Source: JAHEEL01 sp963836085
GTDB taxonomy: Bacteria; Actinomycetota; Acidimicrobiia; Spongiisociales; UBA5794
Reading direction: 5' to 3'
Length of the DNA: 64,000 bases
Assembly (NCBI GenBank): GCA_963836085.1
Contig: CAWIHT010000011.1
Coordinates: forward strand, 186,001-250,000
Shown: positions 24,664 through 32,571 of the stretch, in pieces
How the letters are laid out: each line of letters begins with the position of its first letter
Position numbering within the stretch: position 1 is the first letter of the stretch
Made by a program: the position numbers and the translations under genes
The notes under the pieces: model-generated
Database searches by the model: none
What the model was told of the DNA's origin: nothing
What the model saw: only the letters and a program-made list of their open reading frames with translations

Positions 24664-25977
24664 ATGATCCCCGACCGAATTCTCGATCTTCGATCCGCGC
24701 TCGCCACCGCACCGAATGGGCTCCGCTTCGGCGTGTTCCCGCTCGACGCCGACCCCCTCGCATTCGTGCGCGCCGGATCCGATCAGTTCGAAGGAGCGTT
24801 CTACTTCGCCTCGCCGGACGGCTCAGCTACCGGCGGACTGGGCATTGCGGCGAAGGCAACCGCATCAGGCGGCGATCGGTTCTCATCGATTCGTGCGGCC
24901 GTGAGCGCTTGGGAACTGCCCGAACCCTTCCGAGCGTTTGCCGGATTCGCCTTCTCAGCGGACGGCCCACGGTCCGCGCCCTGGAGTTCGTTCGGCGGCG
25001 CCGATGCCGTCCTTCCTCTCGCGACGGTGCTCCGCCGGGGAACGGAGCGGCTGCTGCTGGTCGCGCTGCCGCCCGGCGTCGATGCGGACCTGGTAGCGGA
25101 GCGCCTCGGCTCGCTCCAGACTCCGAGCCAGCCGATGTACCCCAACCTCGGTGACCACACCCTCGAGTCGTGCCCGCCCGTTTCCGAGTGGACCGCGGCA
25201 GTCGGAAAGGCCGTCGATGCGATCCATCGTGGGGACCTGAGGAAGGTCGTGCTCACCCGCTCGGTCGTGGTTAGATCTGATGGTGCGCCCGATGGTTTCG
25301 ATCTGGTCAGCCATCTGGAGCGGTCCTACCGGCAGTGCTTCAGTTTCGGGTGGCGGGTCAACGGGGCGACCTTCGTCGGTGCGAGCCCTGAGCTCCTCGT
25401 GAGGCTTGAGGGGGGAGTGGTGACCTCGAATCCGCTCGCCGGGTCTGCGCGTCGGGGTGAGGGCGAGGCCGAAGACCGCCTTCTTGCCGATGAGCTCATG
25501 AACTCGGAGAAGGATCGGATCGAGCACCGGTTCGTTGTCGACGATGTCGCCGCCCGTCTCGAACTGCTCACGGACGAACTGGCGGTGCCCGCCGGTCCCT
25601 CGTTGAAGCGGATGGCGACCGTCCAACATCTCTCTACTGAGATCTCGGGAACGGCTACCGACGGTTCCCACATTCTCGACCTCGTTGGGGCGCTCCACCC
25701 GACGCCCGCCGTCGGCGGAACGTCGCGTGCGGCGGCACGGGACTTCATCGAGCGGGTCGAGTCCTACGACCGTGGCTGGTACTCCGGCGGCGTTGGCTGG
25801 CTCGACGGTGCAGGACAGGGCGAGTTCGCAATCAGCCTCCGATGCGGTCTGATCGAAGGCACAAGGGCCCACCTCTTCGCTGGCGCAGGGATCGTCGAGG
25901 ATTCGGACCCCGTCGCAGAACTCCTCGAGACTCGCCTGAAGCTCCGTCCCATGCTCGAACTCCTCGCCGCAACGTAG
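24664..25977 (+). CDS. menF: Isochorismate synthase
   Basis: A 437-residue chorismate-utilising enzyme, the first committed step of menaquinone synthesis. The conserved C-terminal domain shows KVVLTRSVVV, ASPELLVRLEGG, the NPLAGSARRGEGEAED block, NSEKDRIEH, VQHLSTEISG, HPTPAVGGTSR and GGVGWLDGAGQGEFAISLR. The variable N-terminal half is typical of isochorismate synthases. A siderophore or salicylate isochorismate synthase is the main alternative, but the adjacent menD, menA, menB and menE settle the pathway. A TTG lies directly before the ATG and could be the start instead. Confidence 0.93.
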   Translation: MIPDRILDLRSALATAPNGLRFGVFPLDADPLAFVRAGSDQFEGAFYFASPDGSATGGLGIAAKATASGGDRFSSIRAAVSAWELPEPFRAFAGFAFSADGPRSAPWSSFGGADAVLPLATVLRRGTERLLLVALPPGVDADLVAERLGSLQTPSQPMYPNLGDHTLESCPPVSEWTAAVGKAVDAIHRGDLRKVVLTRSVVVRSDGAPDGFDLVSHLERSYRQCFSFGWRVNGATFVGASPELLVRLEGGVVTSNPLAGSARRGEGEAEDRLLADELMNSEKDRIEHRFVVDDVAARLELLTDELAVPAGPSLKRMATVQHLSTEISGTATDGSHILDLVGALHPTPAVGGTSRAAARDFIERVESYDRGWYSGGVGWLDGAGQGEFAISLRCGLIEGTRAHLFAGAGIVEDSDPVAELLETRLKLRPMLELLAAT

Positions 25978-26002
25978 GCCTTCCTGCTCTTCCTCCCCCT
26001 GT

Positions 26003-26033
26003 CCGATTCCGTCCCCTCAGGGGAAGGAATCGG
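26003..26033. terminator. Bidirectional hairpin between menF and menD
   Basis: Arms CCGATTCC and GGAATCGG with inner CCCC-TCA-GGGG and a GT/AA internal mismatch. It lies midway between the two convergent stops. Confidence 0.75.
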
Positions 26034-26038
26034 ATGGT

Positions 26039-27703
26039 CTACGCCAGGGCGACCTTCGCTGCTTCTCTGAGGCGGGTGTGGACGGCGACGTTTGCGGCGC
26101 GGTCGGTCATGATCTCGACGAGCAGCGGTCCGTCATCTTCGGCGACGGCCGCCCGCAGGTCGGCTTCGGTCGCGACGGCGCGACTCCTCATGCCGAAGGC
26201 CTCCGCGATCCTGACGAGCGAGTGTCCGTGGGGGGTGCCGAAGAGGGTCTCGAATCGATCCGGTGGGAGCTGTGCGGCTTGGGGGAGGAAGTGGAAGATG
26301 CCGCCGCCGTCGTTGTTGACGACGACGACGGTGACCCGCAACTCAAACCGGGCGATCTCACCGAGGGCGGTGGCATCGTGGAGGGTCGAGACGTCGCCGG
26401 CGAGCACCACGACACGGCGCCCGTCCGATGCCGCGGTGCCGGCAGCGGAGGACAGCAGGCCGTCGATCCCGTTCGCTCCACGGTTCGCCAATACTGCGAC
26501 ATCACCTCTGGTCCTGCCTGAGAACGCGTCGAGGTCCCGGATCGGCATGGAAGAGGCGGCGTAGACGGTGGCGCCGCTTGGAGCTGCTCCCCAGACCGTC
26601 CTGGCGATTGCCGGCTCGACGGGGAACGGCTCGTCGGCCAGCACGTCCGCGATGTGCATACCAACCCGTCGGTCGGCATCGGCCCAGATCGGGAGCCAAT
26701 CGTCGGGGGTTGGAGCGACTCGCCCCGCCAGGTCGGCGAAGGTCACGGCCGGATCGGCACGGTAGGCGTGGGTGGCGGTGCCGAGCGGATCGCGCCATCC
26801 GGCGTCATCGATCACGATCTGGTCCGCCTGCGATTCCTGCATCCACCCCCAGAGAGGCCGTGAGGTCGGGACGGGACCAATCCGAACGATGACGTCGGGC
26901 GGATGCGAGTTGAAGAACCCGGAATCGGCGAGCAGGTGCCCGTGGGAGATTGTCGACGGAGCAGGGAAGCGGGCCTGGATGTCGGCGACGACCGGGATCC
27001 GCGCCTCGCCGGAGAGCATCGCTGCGGCAGCAGCGAAGCCCGGTCGCTGGTGTCCGCCGACGATGATGAGACTCCGCCTCGCTGAGAGACGCTCGGCCAG
27101 GTCAGCGAGATCCTCCGGCGGAAGCTGTACTTCCCCCCGACGGAATCCGATATCCGTTGGTGGTGCCGGGTCGGTCGGTGTTGCCAGAGGCTCTCGAAAT
27201 GCGAAGTTGAGGTGAGCCGGCCCGTGCGGAGCGTCGAGCGCCGCGGCCCACGTCCGAAGGGCCAGCGCCGGGGCGGCGTCCGCCGTCACCTGATCCGGGA
27301 CACCGACATCGTGGAAAAACCGAACGGCTGATCCATAGATGGCAATCTGGTCGATGGTCTGCGGTGCGCCGTTGCCGCGGAGTTCGGGCGGGCGGTCTGC
27401 GGTCAGGACCAGCAGCGGTACCCGGGCGAGTCCAGCCTCGGCGATGGCCGGCAGGTAGTTGGCGGCGGCGGTCCCTGACGTGCAGATCAGTGCAGCCGGG
27501 ACGCCGCTCTGTTTGGCGATCCCCAGGCCGAAGAATCCTGCCGACCGTTCGTCGTGCACCACGTGGTTGGCGATGCGGTTCTCCGCGGCGAATGCGAGGG
27601 CCAACGGTGTGCTTCGAGATCCGGGGGAGATGACCGTGTGGCGAAGGCCGAGATCGGCGAACGCTCCTGCGAGGCGTGTGGTGAGGGCTGTTGTCGGGTC
27701 CAC
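26039..27703 (-). CDS. menD: 2-succinyl-5-enolpyruvyl-6-hydroxy-3-cyclohexene-1-carboxylate synthase
   Basis: A 554-residue ThDP-dependent enzyme joining isochorismate and 2-oxoglutarate (SEPHCHC synthase). Family marks are HTVISPGSRSTPLALAF, DERSAGFFGLGIAKQSG with the ThDP-activating glutamate, CTSGTAAANYLPAI, TADRPPELRGNGAPQTIDQ and, C-terminally, GDVSTLHDATAL with VNNDGGGIFHFLPQ, the ThDP/Mg site. The start GTG at 27703 is supported by a TAACCT hexamer 7 bases before it; longer readings would run through that promoter. It is convergent with menF and divergent from the DUF1648 gene. Confidence 0.95.
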   Translation of the reverse strand: MDPTTALTTRLAGAFADLGLRHTVISPGSRSTPLALAFAAENRIANHVVHDERSAGFFGLGIAKQSGVPAALICTSGTAAANYLPAIAEAGLARVPLLVLTADRPPELRGNGAPQTIDQIAIYGSAVRFFHDVGVPDQVTADAAPALALRTWAAALDAPHGPAHLNFAFREPLATPTDPAPPTDIGFRRGEVQLPPEDLADLAERLSARRSLIIVGGHQRPGFAAAAAMLSGEARIPVVADIQARFPAPSTISHGHLLADSGFFNSHPPDVIVRIGPVPTSRPLWGWMQESQADQIVIDDAGWRDPLGTATHAYRADPAVTFADLAGRVAPTPDDWLPIWADADRRVGMHIADVLADEPFPVEPAIARTVWGAAPSGATVYAASSMPIRDLDAFSGRTRGDVAVLANRGANGIDGLLSSAAGTAASDGRRVVVLAGDVSTLHDATALGEIARFELRVTVVVVNNDGGGIFHFLPQAAQLPPDRFETLFGTPHGHSLVRIAEAFGMRSRAVATEADLRAAVAEDDGPLLVEIMTDRAANVAVHTRLREAAKVALA

Positions 27704-27710
27704 GCCAGCG

Positions 27711-27716
27711 AGGTTA
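27711..27716 (-). promoter_or_regulatory. -10 element TAACCT, leaderless GTG start of menD
   Basis: TANNNT on the minus strand, 7 bases before the GTG at 27703, without a ribosome site. Confidence 0.5.
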
Positions 27717-27753
27717 CCGCTGGGGGTGCCGGTGCGACTGCCATACTGCGTCA

Positions 27754-28659
27754 ATGCATCGAGGTTCAGCACGCTGGTGGGCTGCGGTCGTCGTCTTGCC
27801 GGCGTTCGTCATGTTCGGCGTATTCCTACCGCTCGTGTGGTTCTCCTCGCGATATCCGGACCCGATCGCCGTGCACTGGGGAGTCACCGGACCGCCGAAC
27901 GGCGAGATGCCGTTCCTCGCGTACGTGGTGCTCCTCGCCGGAGGGATGCTGCTGACGTGGGCAGCGCTCGCAGCCGGAGCACGCCGATCGATGCCGTCTG
28001 CGCCGCTGACCGCCGTGACCTATTTCATCATGGGCCTCCTTGCCGCGGTGAACGCCCAGATCGTCGTCGCCAATCTGGACGCGGCGTCCTGGCCGGCAGC
28101 TGCTCCGATGTCGGTGGTCTATGTCATCGCCGTGGTCGCCATCGGCGTGGCGGCCGCAGCGGCGGGGTGGTTCCTCGCTGGAGGATCCTCCGGTGTCACC
28201 GTCGATGAACCGCTTGCCCCTGTCGCTCCTTCCGCTGCGCCGTGGTCCGGGTCGGCCTTCAACGGTTGGGTCACCCTGATTGGTGCGTTGCCGATCCTTG
28301 GTGTGCTCTTCTTCGATCCCATCTGGCTCATCTTGTTCGTGGCGATCGCGATCGTCGGAGTAGCGTTCTCCTCGGTGACGGTCGACGTGGACGAGTCGGG
28401 CGTGACGGTGCGAATCGGACCGTTCGGCTGGCCGTCGCACCACATCCCCGTTGACGAGATCGCCGGTGCTTCGGCGGTAGCGGTCAAGCCGATGTCCTAC
28501 GGTGGGTGGGGCTATCGAGTCCGATCGGGTGTGCGTGCGATCATCGTCCGGAGCGGACCGGCCATCCGAATCGAGCGACCGGACGGGCCCGACCTCCTCG
28601 TTACGGTCGACGACGCCCCCGCCGGGGCCGCGGCGATTGGCATCGCGGTGCGCCGCTAG
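27754..28659 (+). CDS. DUF1648-domain membrane protein
   Basis: A 301-residue membrane protein. The first 50 residues contain the DUF1648 signature (VVLPAFVMFGVFLPLVWF followed by IAVHWGVTGPPNGEMP). Further helices cover residues 60-150, then two more near 180-220. A C-terminal cytoplasmic beta domain follows (TVDVDESGVTVRIGPFGWPS) of the bacterial-PH kind. DUF1648 proteins include SdpI-type immunity proteins, but no toxin genes are present. Its place inside the menaquinone cluster is unexplained. It ends with a TAG sharing CTAG with menA. Confidence 0.75.
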   Translation: MHRGSARWWAAVVVLPAFVMFGVFLPLVWFSSRYPDPIAVHWGVTGPPNGEMPFLAYVVLLAGGMLLTWAALAAGARRSMPSAPLTAVTYFIMGLLAAVNAQIVVANLDAASWPAAAPMSVVYVIAVVAIGVAAAAAGWFLAGGSSGVTVDEPLAPVAPSAAPWSGSAFNGWVTLIGALPILGVLFFDPIWLILFVAIAIVGVAFSSVTVDVDESGVTVRIGPFGWPSHHIPVDEIAGASAVAVKPMSYGGWGYRVRSGVRAIIVRSGPAIRIERPDGPDLLVTVDDAPAGAAAIGIAVRR

Positions 28660-29525
28660 AGCAGAACGCCGACGGCGAGGAGGGCAGCAAACACGAGTTG
28701 GAGCCGCGCCGTCGCCTTCAGCACTGCGATGAGGGGCGGGCCGGCGGTCTCGGTGAAGATCGTTCGCGTCGGCGGGACGGCAAGGGGGAGTGAGACGAAG
28801 GTGAGGAGCGCCCACGCTGGGAGCACTCCGGTCGCGACAGCTCCGACGACCGTCGCGTACGCACCGGCGACCATCGCTGCGTACATCCAGCGTGTCGGAT
28901 TCCGCCCAAGGATGACCGCCAGCGTGCGCTTCCCGGCCTCGCGGTCCGTGTCGCGGTCCCTGACGTTGTTGGCAACCAAGATGGCGGCGGCGAGGAGGCC
29001 CATGGCAACCGCGCTCCACCAGGCATCGGCAGGAGCCGTCCGATCGTAGACGTAGCGCGTGCCGACGGTTGCTACGAGGCCGAAGAAGACGAAGACGAAG
29101 ACCTCGCCGAGTCCGTAGTAGCCGTACGGGACCGGGCCGTTGGTGTAGCCGAGTGCGGCGATGATCGAGATCACGCCGATCGCCAGGATCACCCAACCGG
29201 CCGCCCAGATCAGAGAGAGGCCGGCGAGCGCCGCGAGCCCGAACATCACCACGATGCCTCGCTTCATCTGATCGGGCGTCAGCAGTCCTGCAGCGACCGC
29301 ACGGGTGGGACCGATGCGTGTCTCGGTGTCGGCACCCTTCTGGGCGTCGGCCAAGTCGTTGGCGAAGTTCACACCGATCTGGATGGCGATGGCGGCGAAC
29401 AGCGTGACCCCAAACAGGCCCCAGGCGAAGACTCCGTCCGCTCCGGCCAGCGCGCTCCCGACCACCACCGCCGCAGCCCCGGCAGGCAGCGTGGCAGGCC
29501 GAGCCGCCAGAACCCACGCATTCAT
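28656..29525 (-). CDS. menA: 1,4-dihydroxy-2-naphthoate polyprenyltransferase
   Basis: A 289-residue polytopic UbiA-family prenyltransferase that attaches the isoprenoid chain to dihydroxynaphthoate in the membrane. The two Asp-rich motifs are FANDLADAQKGADTETR and NNVRDRDTDREAGKRTLAV, which bind Mg and the prenyl diphosphate. About eight hydrophobic helices are visible. The ATG at 29525 begins MNAWVLAARPATLPAG, as usual for MenA. It follows menB by 55 bases on the same strand, with a heptamer repeat tract between them. Confidence 0.94.
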   Translation of the reverse strand: MNAWVLAARPATLPAGAAAVVVGSALAGADGVFAWGLFGVTLFAAIAIQIGVNFANDLADAQKGADTETRIGPTRAVAAGLLTPDQMKRGIVVMFGLAALAGLSLIWAAGWVILAIGVISIIAALGYTNGPVPYGYYGLGEVFVFVFFGLVATVGTRYVYDRTAPADAWWSAVAMGLLAAAILVANNVRDRDTDREAGKRTLAVILGRNPTRWMYAAMVAGAYATVVGAVATGVLPAWALLTFVSLPLAVPPTRTIFTETAGPPLIAVLKATARLQLVFAALLAVGVLL

Positions 29526-29549
29526 AGAAACACCCCCCGGCGTCGTGCC

Positions 29550-29577
29550 GGTAGCTGGCAGCTGGTAGCCGGCAGCT
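29550..29577. repeat. Heptamer tandem tract (GGYAGCY)4 between menB and menA
   Basis: Four 7-base units read on the plus strand: GGTAGCT, GGCAGCT, GGTAGCC, GGCAGCT. The tract ends 3 bases from the menB stop codon. Confidence 0.75.
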
Positions 29578-29580
29578 CTT

Positions 29581-30471
29581 CTAGAAGTGCCACGGGAAGT
29601 CGTGGTAGTCCTGATCGCGCTTCTCGAGGAACGCGTCGCGGCCTTCTCGTGCCTCGTCGGTGCCGTAGGCGAGTCGGGTCGCTTCGCCTGCAAAGAGTTG
29701 CTGGCCGACCATGCCATCGTCCTGGAGATTGAAGGCGTACTTCAGCATTCGCTGCGCCGTGGGACTCTTCGAGACGATCTCGCGCGCCCATTCGAGGGCG
29801 ACGGTTTCGAGGTCGGCGTGGTCGATGACGGCATTGACCATGCCCATGTCGTAGGCCTCCTGGGCGGAATAGGAACGGCCGAGGAAGAAGATCTCCCTCG
29901 CTCGTTTCTGCCCAACCTGGCGGGCCAGCAGTGCCGAGCCGTATCCGCCATCAAACGATGCAACGTCGGCATCCGTCTGCTTGAACACGGCGTGCTCGCG
30001 TGATGCGAGCGTGAGGTCACAAACGACGTGGAGGCTGTGGCCGCCGCCGACAGCCCAGCCTGGGACGACCGCGATCACAATCTTCGGCATGAAACGAATC
30101 AAGCGCTGGACTTCGAGGATGTGCAGGCGGCCGAGTCGGGCGCGGTCGACTTCGCTGCTGCCCTCATACTGGTATCCGTCCGCCCCTCGGATGCGCTGGT
30201 CACCGCCGGAGCAGAAGGCCCACCCGCCATCCTTCGGCGAGGGCCCGTTGCCGGTGAGGAGTACCGCCCCTACGTCGGAAGTCATCCGCGCATCATCGAG
30301 CGCCGAGTACAACTCGTCGACGGTGTGCGGCCGGAAGGCGTTGCGCACATCGGGACGATTGAAGGCGACTCTCACCGCGCCAAACGAGCGAGCGCGGTGG
30401 TAGGTGATGTCGGTGAAGTCGAACCCTTCAACCGGGTCCCAGGCAGCTGGATCGAAGATCTGAGATGTCAC
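29581..30471 (-). CDS. menB: 1,4-dihydroxy-2-naphthoyl-CoA synthase
   Basis: A 296-residue crotonase-fold enzyme closing the naphthoquinone ring from succinylbenzoyl-CoA. It has FNRPDVRNAFRPHTVDEL, the oxyanion loop FCSGGDQ with the RIRGADGYQY segment, VPGWAVGGGHSLHVVCDL, and DADVASFDGGYGSALLARQ with the active-site aspartate region. The C-terminal DFPWHF ending is typical. The GTG start at 30471 lies 8 bases after the TACAGT hexamer of a shared divergent promoter with menE. It probably forms an operon with menA. Confidence 0.96.
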   Translation of the reverse strand: MTSQIFDPAAWDPVEGFDFTDITYHRARSFGAVRVAFNRPDVRNAFRPHTVDELYSALDDARMTSDVGAVLLTGNGPSPKDGGWAFCSGGDQRIRGADGYQYEGSSEVDRARLGRLHILEVQRLIRFMPKIVIAVVPGWAVGGGHSLHVVCDLTLASREHAVFKQTDADVASFDGGYGSALLARQVGQKRAREIFFLGRSYSAQEAYDMGMVNAVIDHADLETVALEWAREIVSKSPTAQRMLKYAFNLQDDGMVGQQLFAGEATRLAYGTDEAREGRDAFLEKRDQDYHDFPWHF

Positions 30472-30478
30472 GACCCGA

Positions 30479-30485
30479 TACTGTA
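30479..30485. promoter_or_regulatory. Overlapping divergent -10 elements for menB and menE
   Basis: TACTGTA reads TACTGT on the plus strand (10 bases before menE) and TACAGT on the minus strand (8 bases before menB). One 7-base site can thus serve as -10 in both directions. Confidence 0.5.
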
Positions 30486-30494
30486 GTGATTGCC

Positions 30495-31772
30495 ATGACC
30501 GTCACCCTGCCGAACGAATGGCTGAGGACCTACGCCGAGGCGGATTCCGAAGCCCCGGCCGTCGTTTTCGCCGATACGACGCTCTCCTATGGAGAGCTTG
30601 ATCGCCGCGCTGAGCGCCATGCCGTTCGCCTGGCCGCCGCGGGTGTTGGCCCGGGCATCCTGGTTCCCGTCGAGGTAGCCCTCAACCCGGAGAGCATCGT
30701 CGAACTGATGGGCGTGGATCGTGCCGGGGGCGTGGCAGTTCCGGCGGGCGAGATGTCGATCGGGGCGAATCAGGCCGTGGACGACGACGTCTCCATCATC
30801 GTGCCGACGTCGGGTAGCTCCGGGACTCCCAGGGGGGTGCTCCTGACGAAACAGAATATCGCCGCCGCTATCGATGCTTCGCAGCGACGCCTGGGGAACG
30901 GTCCTGCGGATCGATGGCTGCTGACCCTTCCGTTGTCCCACGTGGGCGGGCTGTCCGTGGTGTGGCGCAGCCTTGCGGCCGGCGGATCGATCCATCTGCT
31001 CTCGAGGTTCGAGGCCGACACAGCGATTGCCGCCCTGCGAGAACGCGCCGTGACGATGGCGAGTCTGGTTCCGACCATGCTGCATCGCATCCTCGAACGA
31101 GATCCTGGGCCGTACGGCGGTCTCGCGTCGGTCCTCCTCGGCGGTGCACCGGCGAGTGCCGAACTCGTCCAGCGCGCGATATTCGCCGGGCTCCCGGTAC
31201 TTCAGACCTACGGCATGACCGAGGCGTGTTCGCAGGTGGCGACCGTCGAACCGGGGACGGCGATCGAGTCCCTCGGCACCGTCGGACCGCCGTTGTCCGC
31301 GGTCATCCTCTCGATTGACGACGGCGAGATTCTTGTTGACGGACCGACGGTCTCGCCGGGGTATCTCGGCGAGCCTCCGAGGTACGGCCCGCACCACAGC
31401 GGCGATATCGGGTATCTCGATGACCATGGGCGCCTCGTCGTCACCGGTCGCACGGATGATGTCATCATCACCGGGGGCGAGAACGTCCACCCGTCGACGA
31501 TCGAAGCCGTCATCGCGTCGCTCCCGATGGCGGGACAGGCGGTGGTGGTCGGCGCCGAGGATGACGAGTGGGGCCACATCGTGGTGGCGGTCGTCGAAGC
31601 CGAATCAGACCAACTCCCCGAGATTGAGCGGATCGTTCGCCTGCGCGTCGCGCGACACGAAGTACCGCGCTCGTGGGTGGCGGTGCGGGAGTTGCCATTG
31701 CTCGCGAACGGGAAGCCTGATCGTGCCGCCTCGTTGGTGATTGCGGAGACCGCGGTGCGCCGCCCCGGTTGA
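30495..31772 (+). CDS. menE: O-succinylbenzoate--CoA ligase
   Basis: A 425-residue adenylate-forming enzyme activating o-succinylbenzoate. The ATP loop is TSGSSGTPRGVLLTKQN; YGMTEACSQ is the A5 motif; GDIGYLDDHGRLVVTGRTDD with GGENVHPSTIE forms the hinge region; LLANGKPDR contains the A10 lysine. The length is short, as in actinobacterial MenE. Two in-frame candidate starts exist; the ATG at 30495 follows the shared promoter. The specificity call rests on the menB/menA/menD/menF context as well as size. Confidence 0.88.
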   Translation: MTVTLPNEWLRTYAEADSEAPAVVFADTTLSYGELDRRAERHAVRLAAAGVGPGILVPVEVALNPESIVELMGVDRAGGVAVPAGEMSIGANQAVDDDVSIIVPTSGSSGTPRGVLLTKQNIAAAIDASQRRLGNGPADRWLLTLPLSHVGGLSVVWRSLAAGGSIHLLSRFEADTAIAALRERAVTMASLVPTMLHRILERDPGPYGGLASVLLGGAPASAELVQRAIFAGLPVLQTYGMTEACSQVATVEPGTAIESLGTVGPPLSAVILSIDDGEILVDGPTVSPGYLGEPPRYGPHHSGDIGYLDDHGRLVVTGRTDDVIITGGENVHPSTIEAVIASLPMAGQAVVVGAEDDEWGHIVVAVVEAESDQLPEIERIVRLRVARHEVPRSWVAVRELPLLANGKPDRAASLVIAETAVRRPG

Positions 31773-31773
31773 C

Positions 31774-32571
31774 CTAGCTGAAGTTGACGGTCTCTTCGAC
31801 GATGTCGACGAAGTGGTCCGGGTGCGCGACGAACAGGCGGCTACCGAGGTCGAGAGCGAGCGACCGCAGTTCTGCGCGCTGCGCCATCGAGCGCCGGGCG
31901 AGGTCCGCGAAGTCGGCATCACCGGGGAAGCTGCAACACGCGCCGATGAGCACGGTGTGGTCATGCTCGAGTCCGAGGTGGTCACCGAGGTCCGTGTACG
32001 GCGCCACGAACCGGTTCGGAGCCTTGATGGCCTGGAGTTGGTAGCGGAGGTATTTGACGCCCCGTCTCCAACCGTGGAACGCCTCAGCCGTCGGCTCAGC
32101 GAGAACAGTGGCGTAGTCGGTGCGACCTCGGCGATAGGTCTTCTTGAGTCCGATCCGGATCGAGGAGACCGGCGGTCCGCTCCACGCGAGACGGTTCCAT
32201 CGTCCGGCCGTCGATTCGAGGAGTCGGACAGTCTCCATTCGAACGCCGTTCTCGAGTGCGTCGATCGCGTCGGCATGGGCCCCCTCCAGCACCGCCACCA
32301 CGGTCGGCGCAGCGTCCTCCGAGGCCGCCGTGTCAATGAGCACCCGGGCGTCGCGTGCCGGCGCGATGAGTCGGGCGGCGTCGCGCAGAGATCCGTTCTC
32401 AATCCGGTAGGTGTCGGTACCGATCGAGACGCGGGCGAGTCGCACAAACGCACGCAGCCACTTGATGCCGGTACGCGTCGCATGGATCGTCTCATCGAGA
32501 TCAATCGGAGTGCGAAGCCCCGAGATGAGATCGTCGAGGTCGCCGATTGCTCGCGATGCGAGATCCCTCAC
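31774..32571 (-). CDS. CHAD-domain protein
   Basis: A 265-residue all-helical protein of the CHAD family. Visible marks are IHATRTGIKWLRAFVRL, PARDARVLIDTA, FHGWRRGVKYLRYQLQAI and LGDHLGLEHDHTVLIGAC, with the conserved histidines and arginines that bind polyphosphate in known members. It may associate with polyphosphate granules. The GTG start overlaps the stop of the GH57 gene (GTGA), so the two are probably coupled in translation. It ends 1 base from the convergent menE stop. Confidence 0.85.
   Translation of the reverse strand: MRDLASRAIGDLDDLISGLRTPIDLDETIHATRTGIKWLRAFVRLARVSIGTDTYRIENGSLRDAARLIAPARDARVLIDTAASEDAAPTVVAVLEGAHADAIDALENGVRMETVRLLESTAGRWNRLAWSGPPVSSIRIGLKKTYRRGRTDYATVLAEPTAEAFHGWRRGVKYLRYQLQAIKAPNRFVAPYTDLGDHLGLEHDHTVLIGACCSFPGDADFADLARRSMAQRAELRSLALDLGSRLFVAHPDHFVDIVEETVNFS

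Noticed and set aside
27754..28659. SdpI-type immunity protein of a toxin system
   Set aside because: Only the DUF1648 part matches; no toxin or sensor genes nearby.
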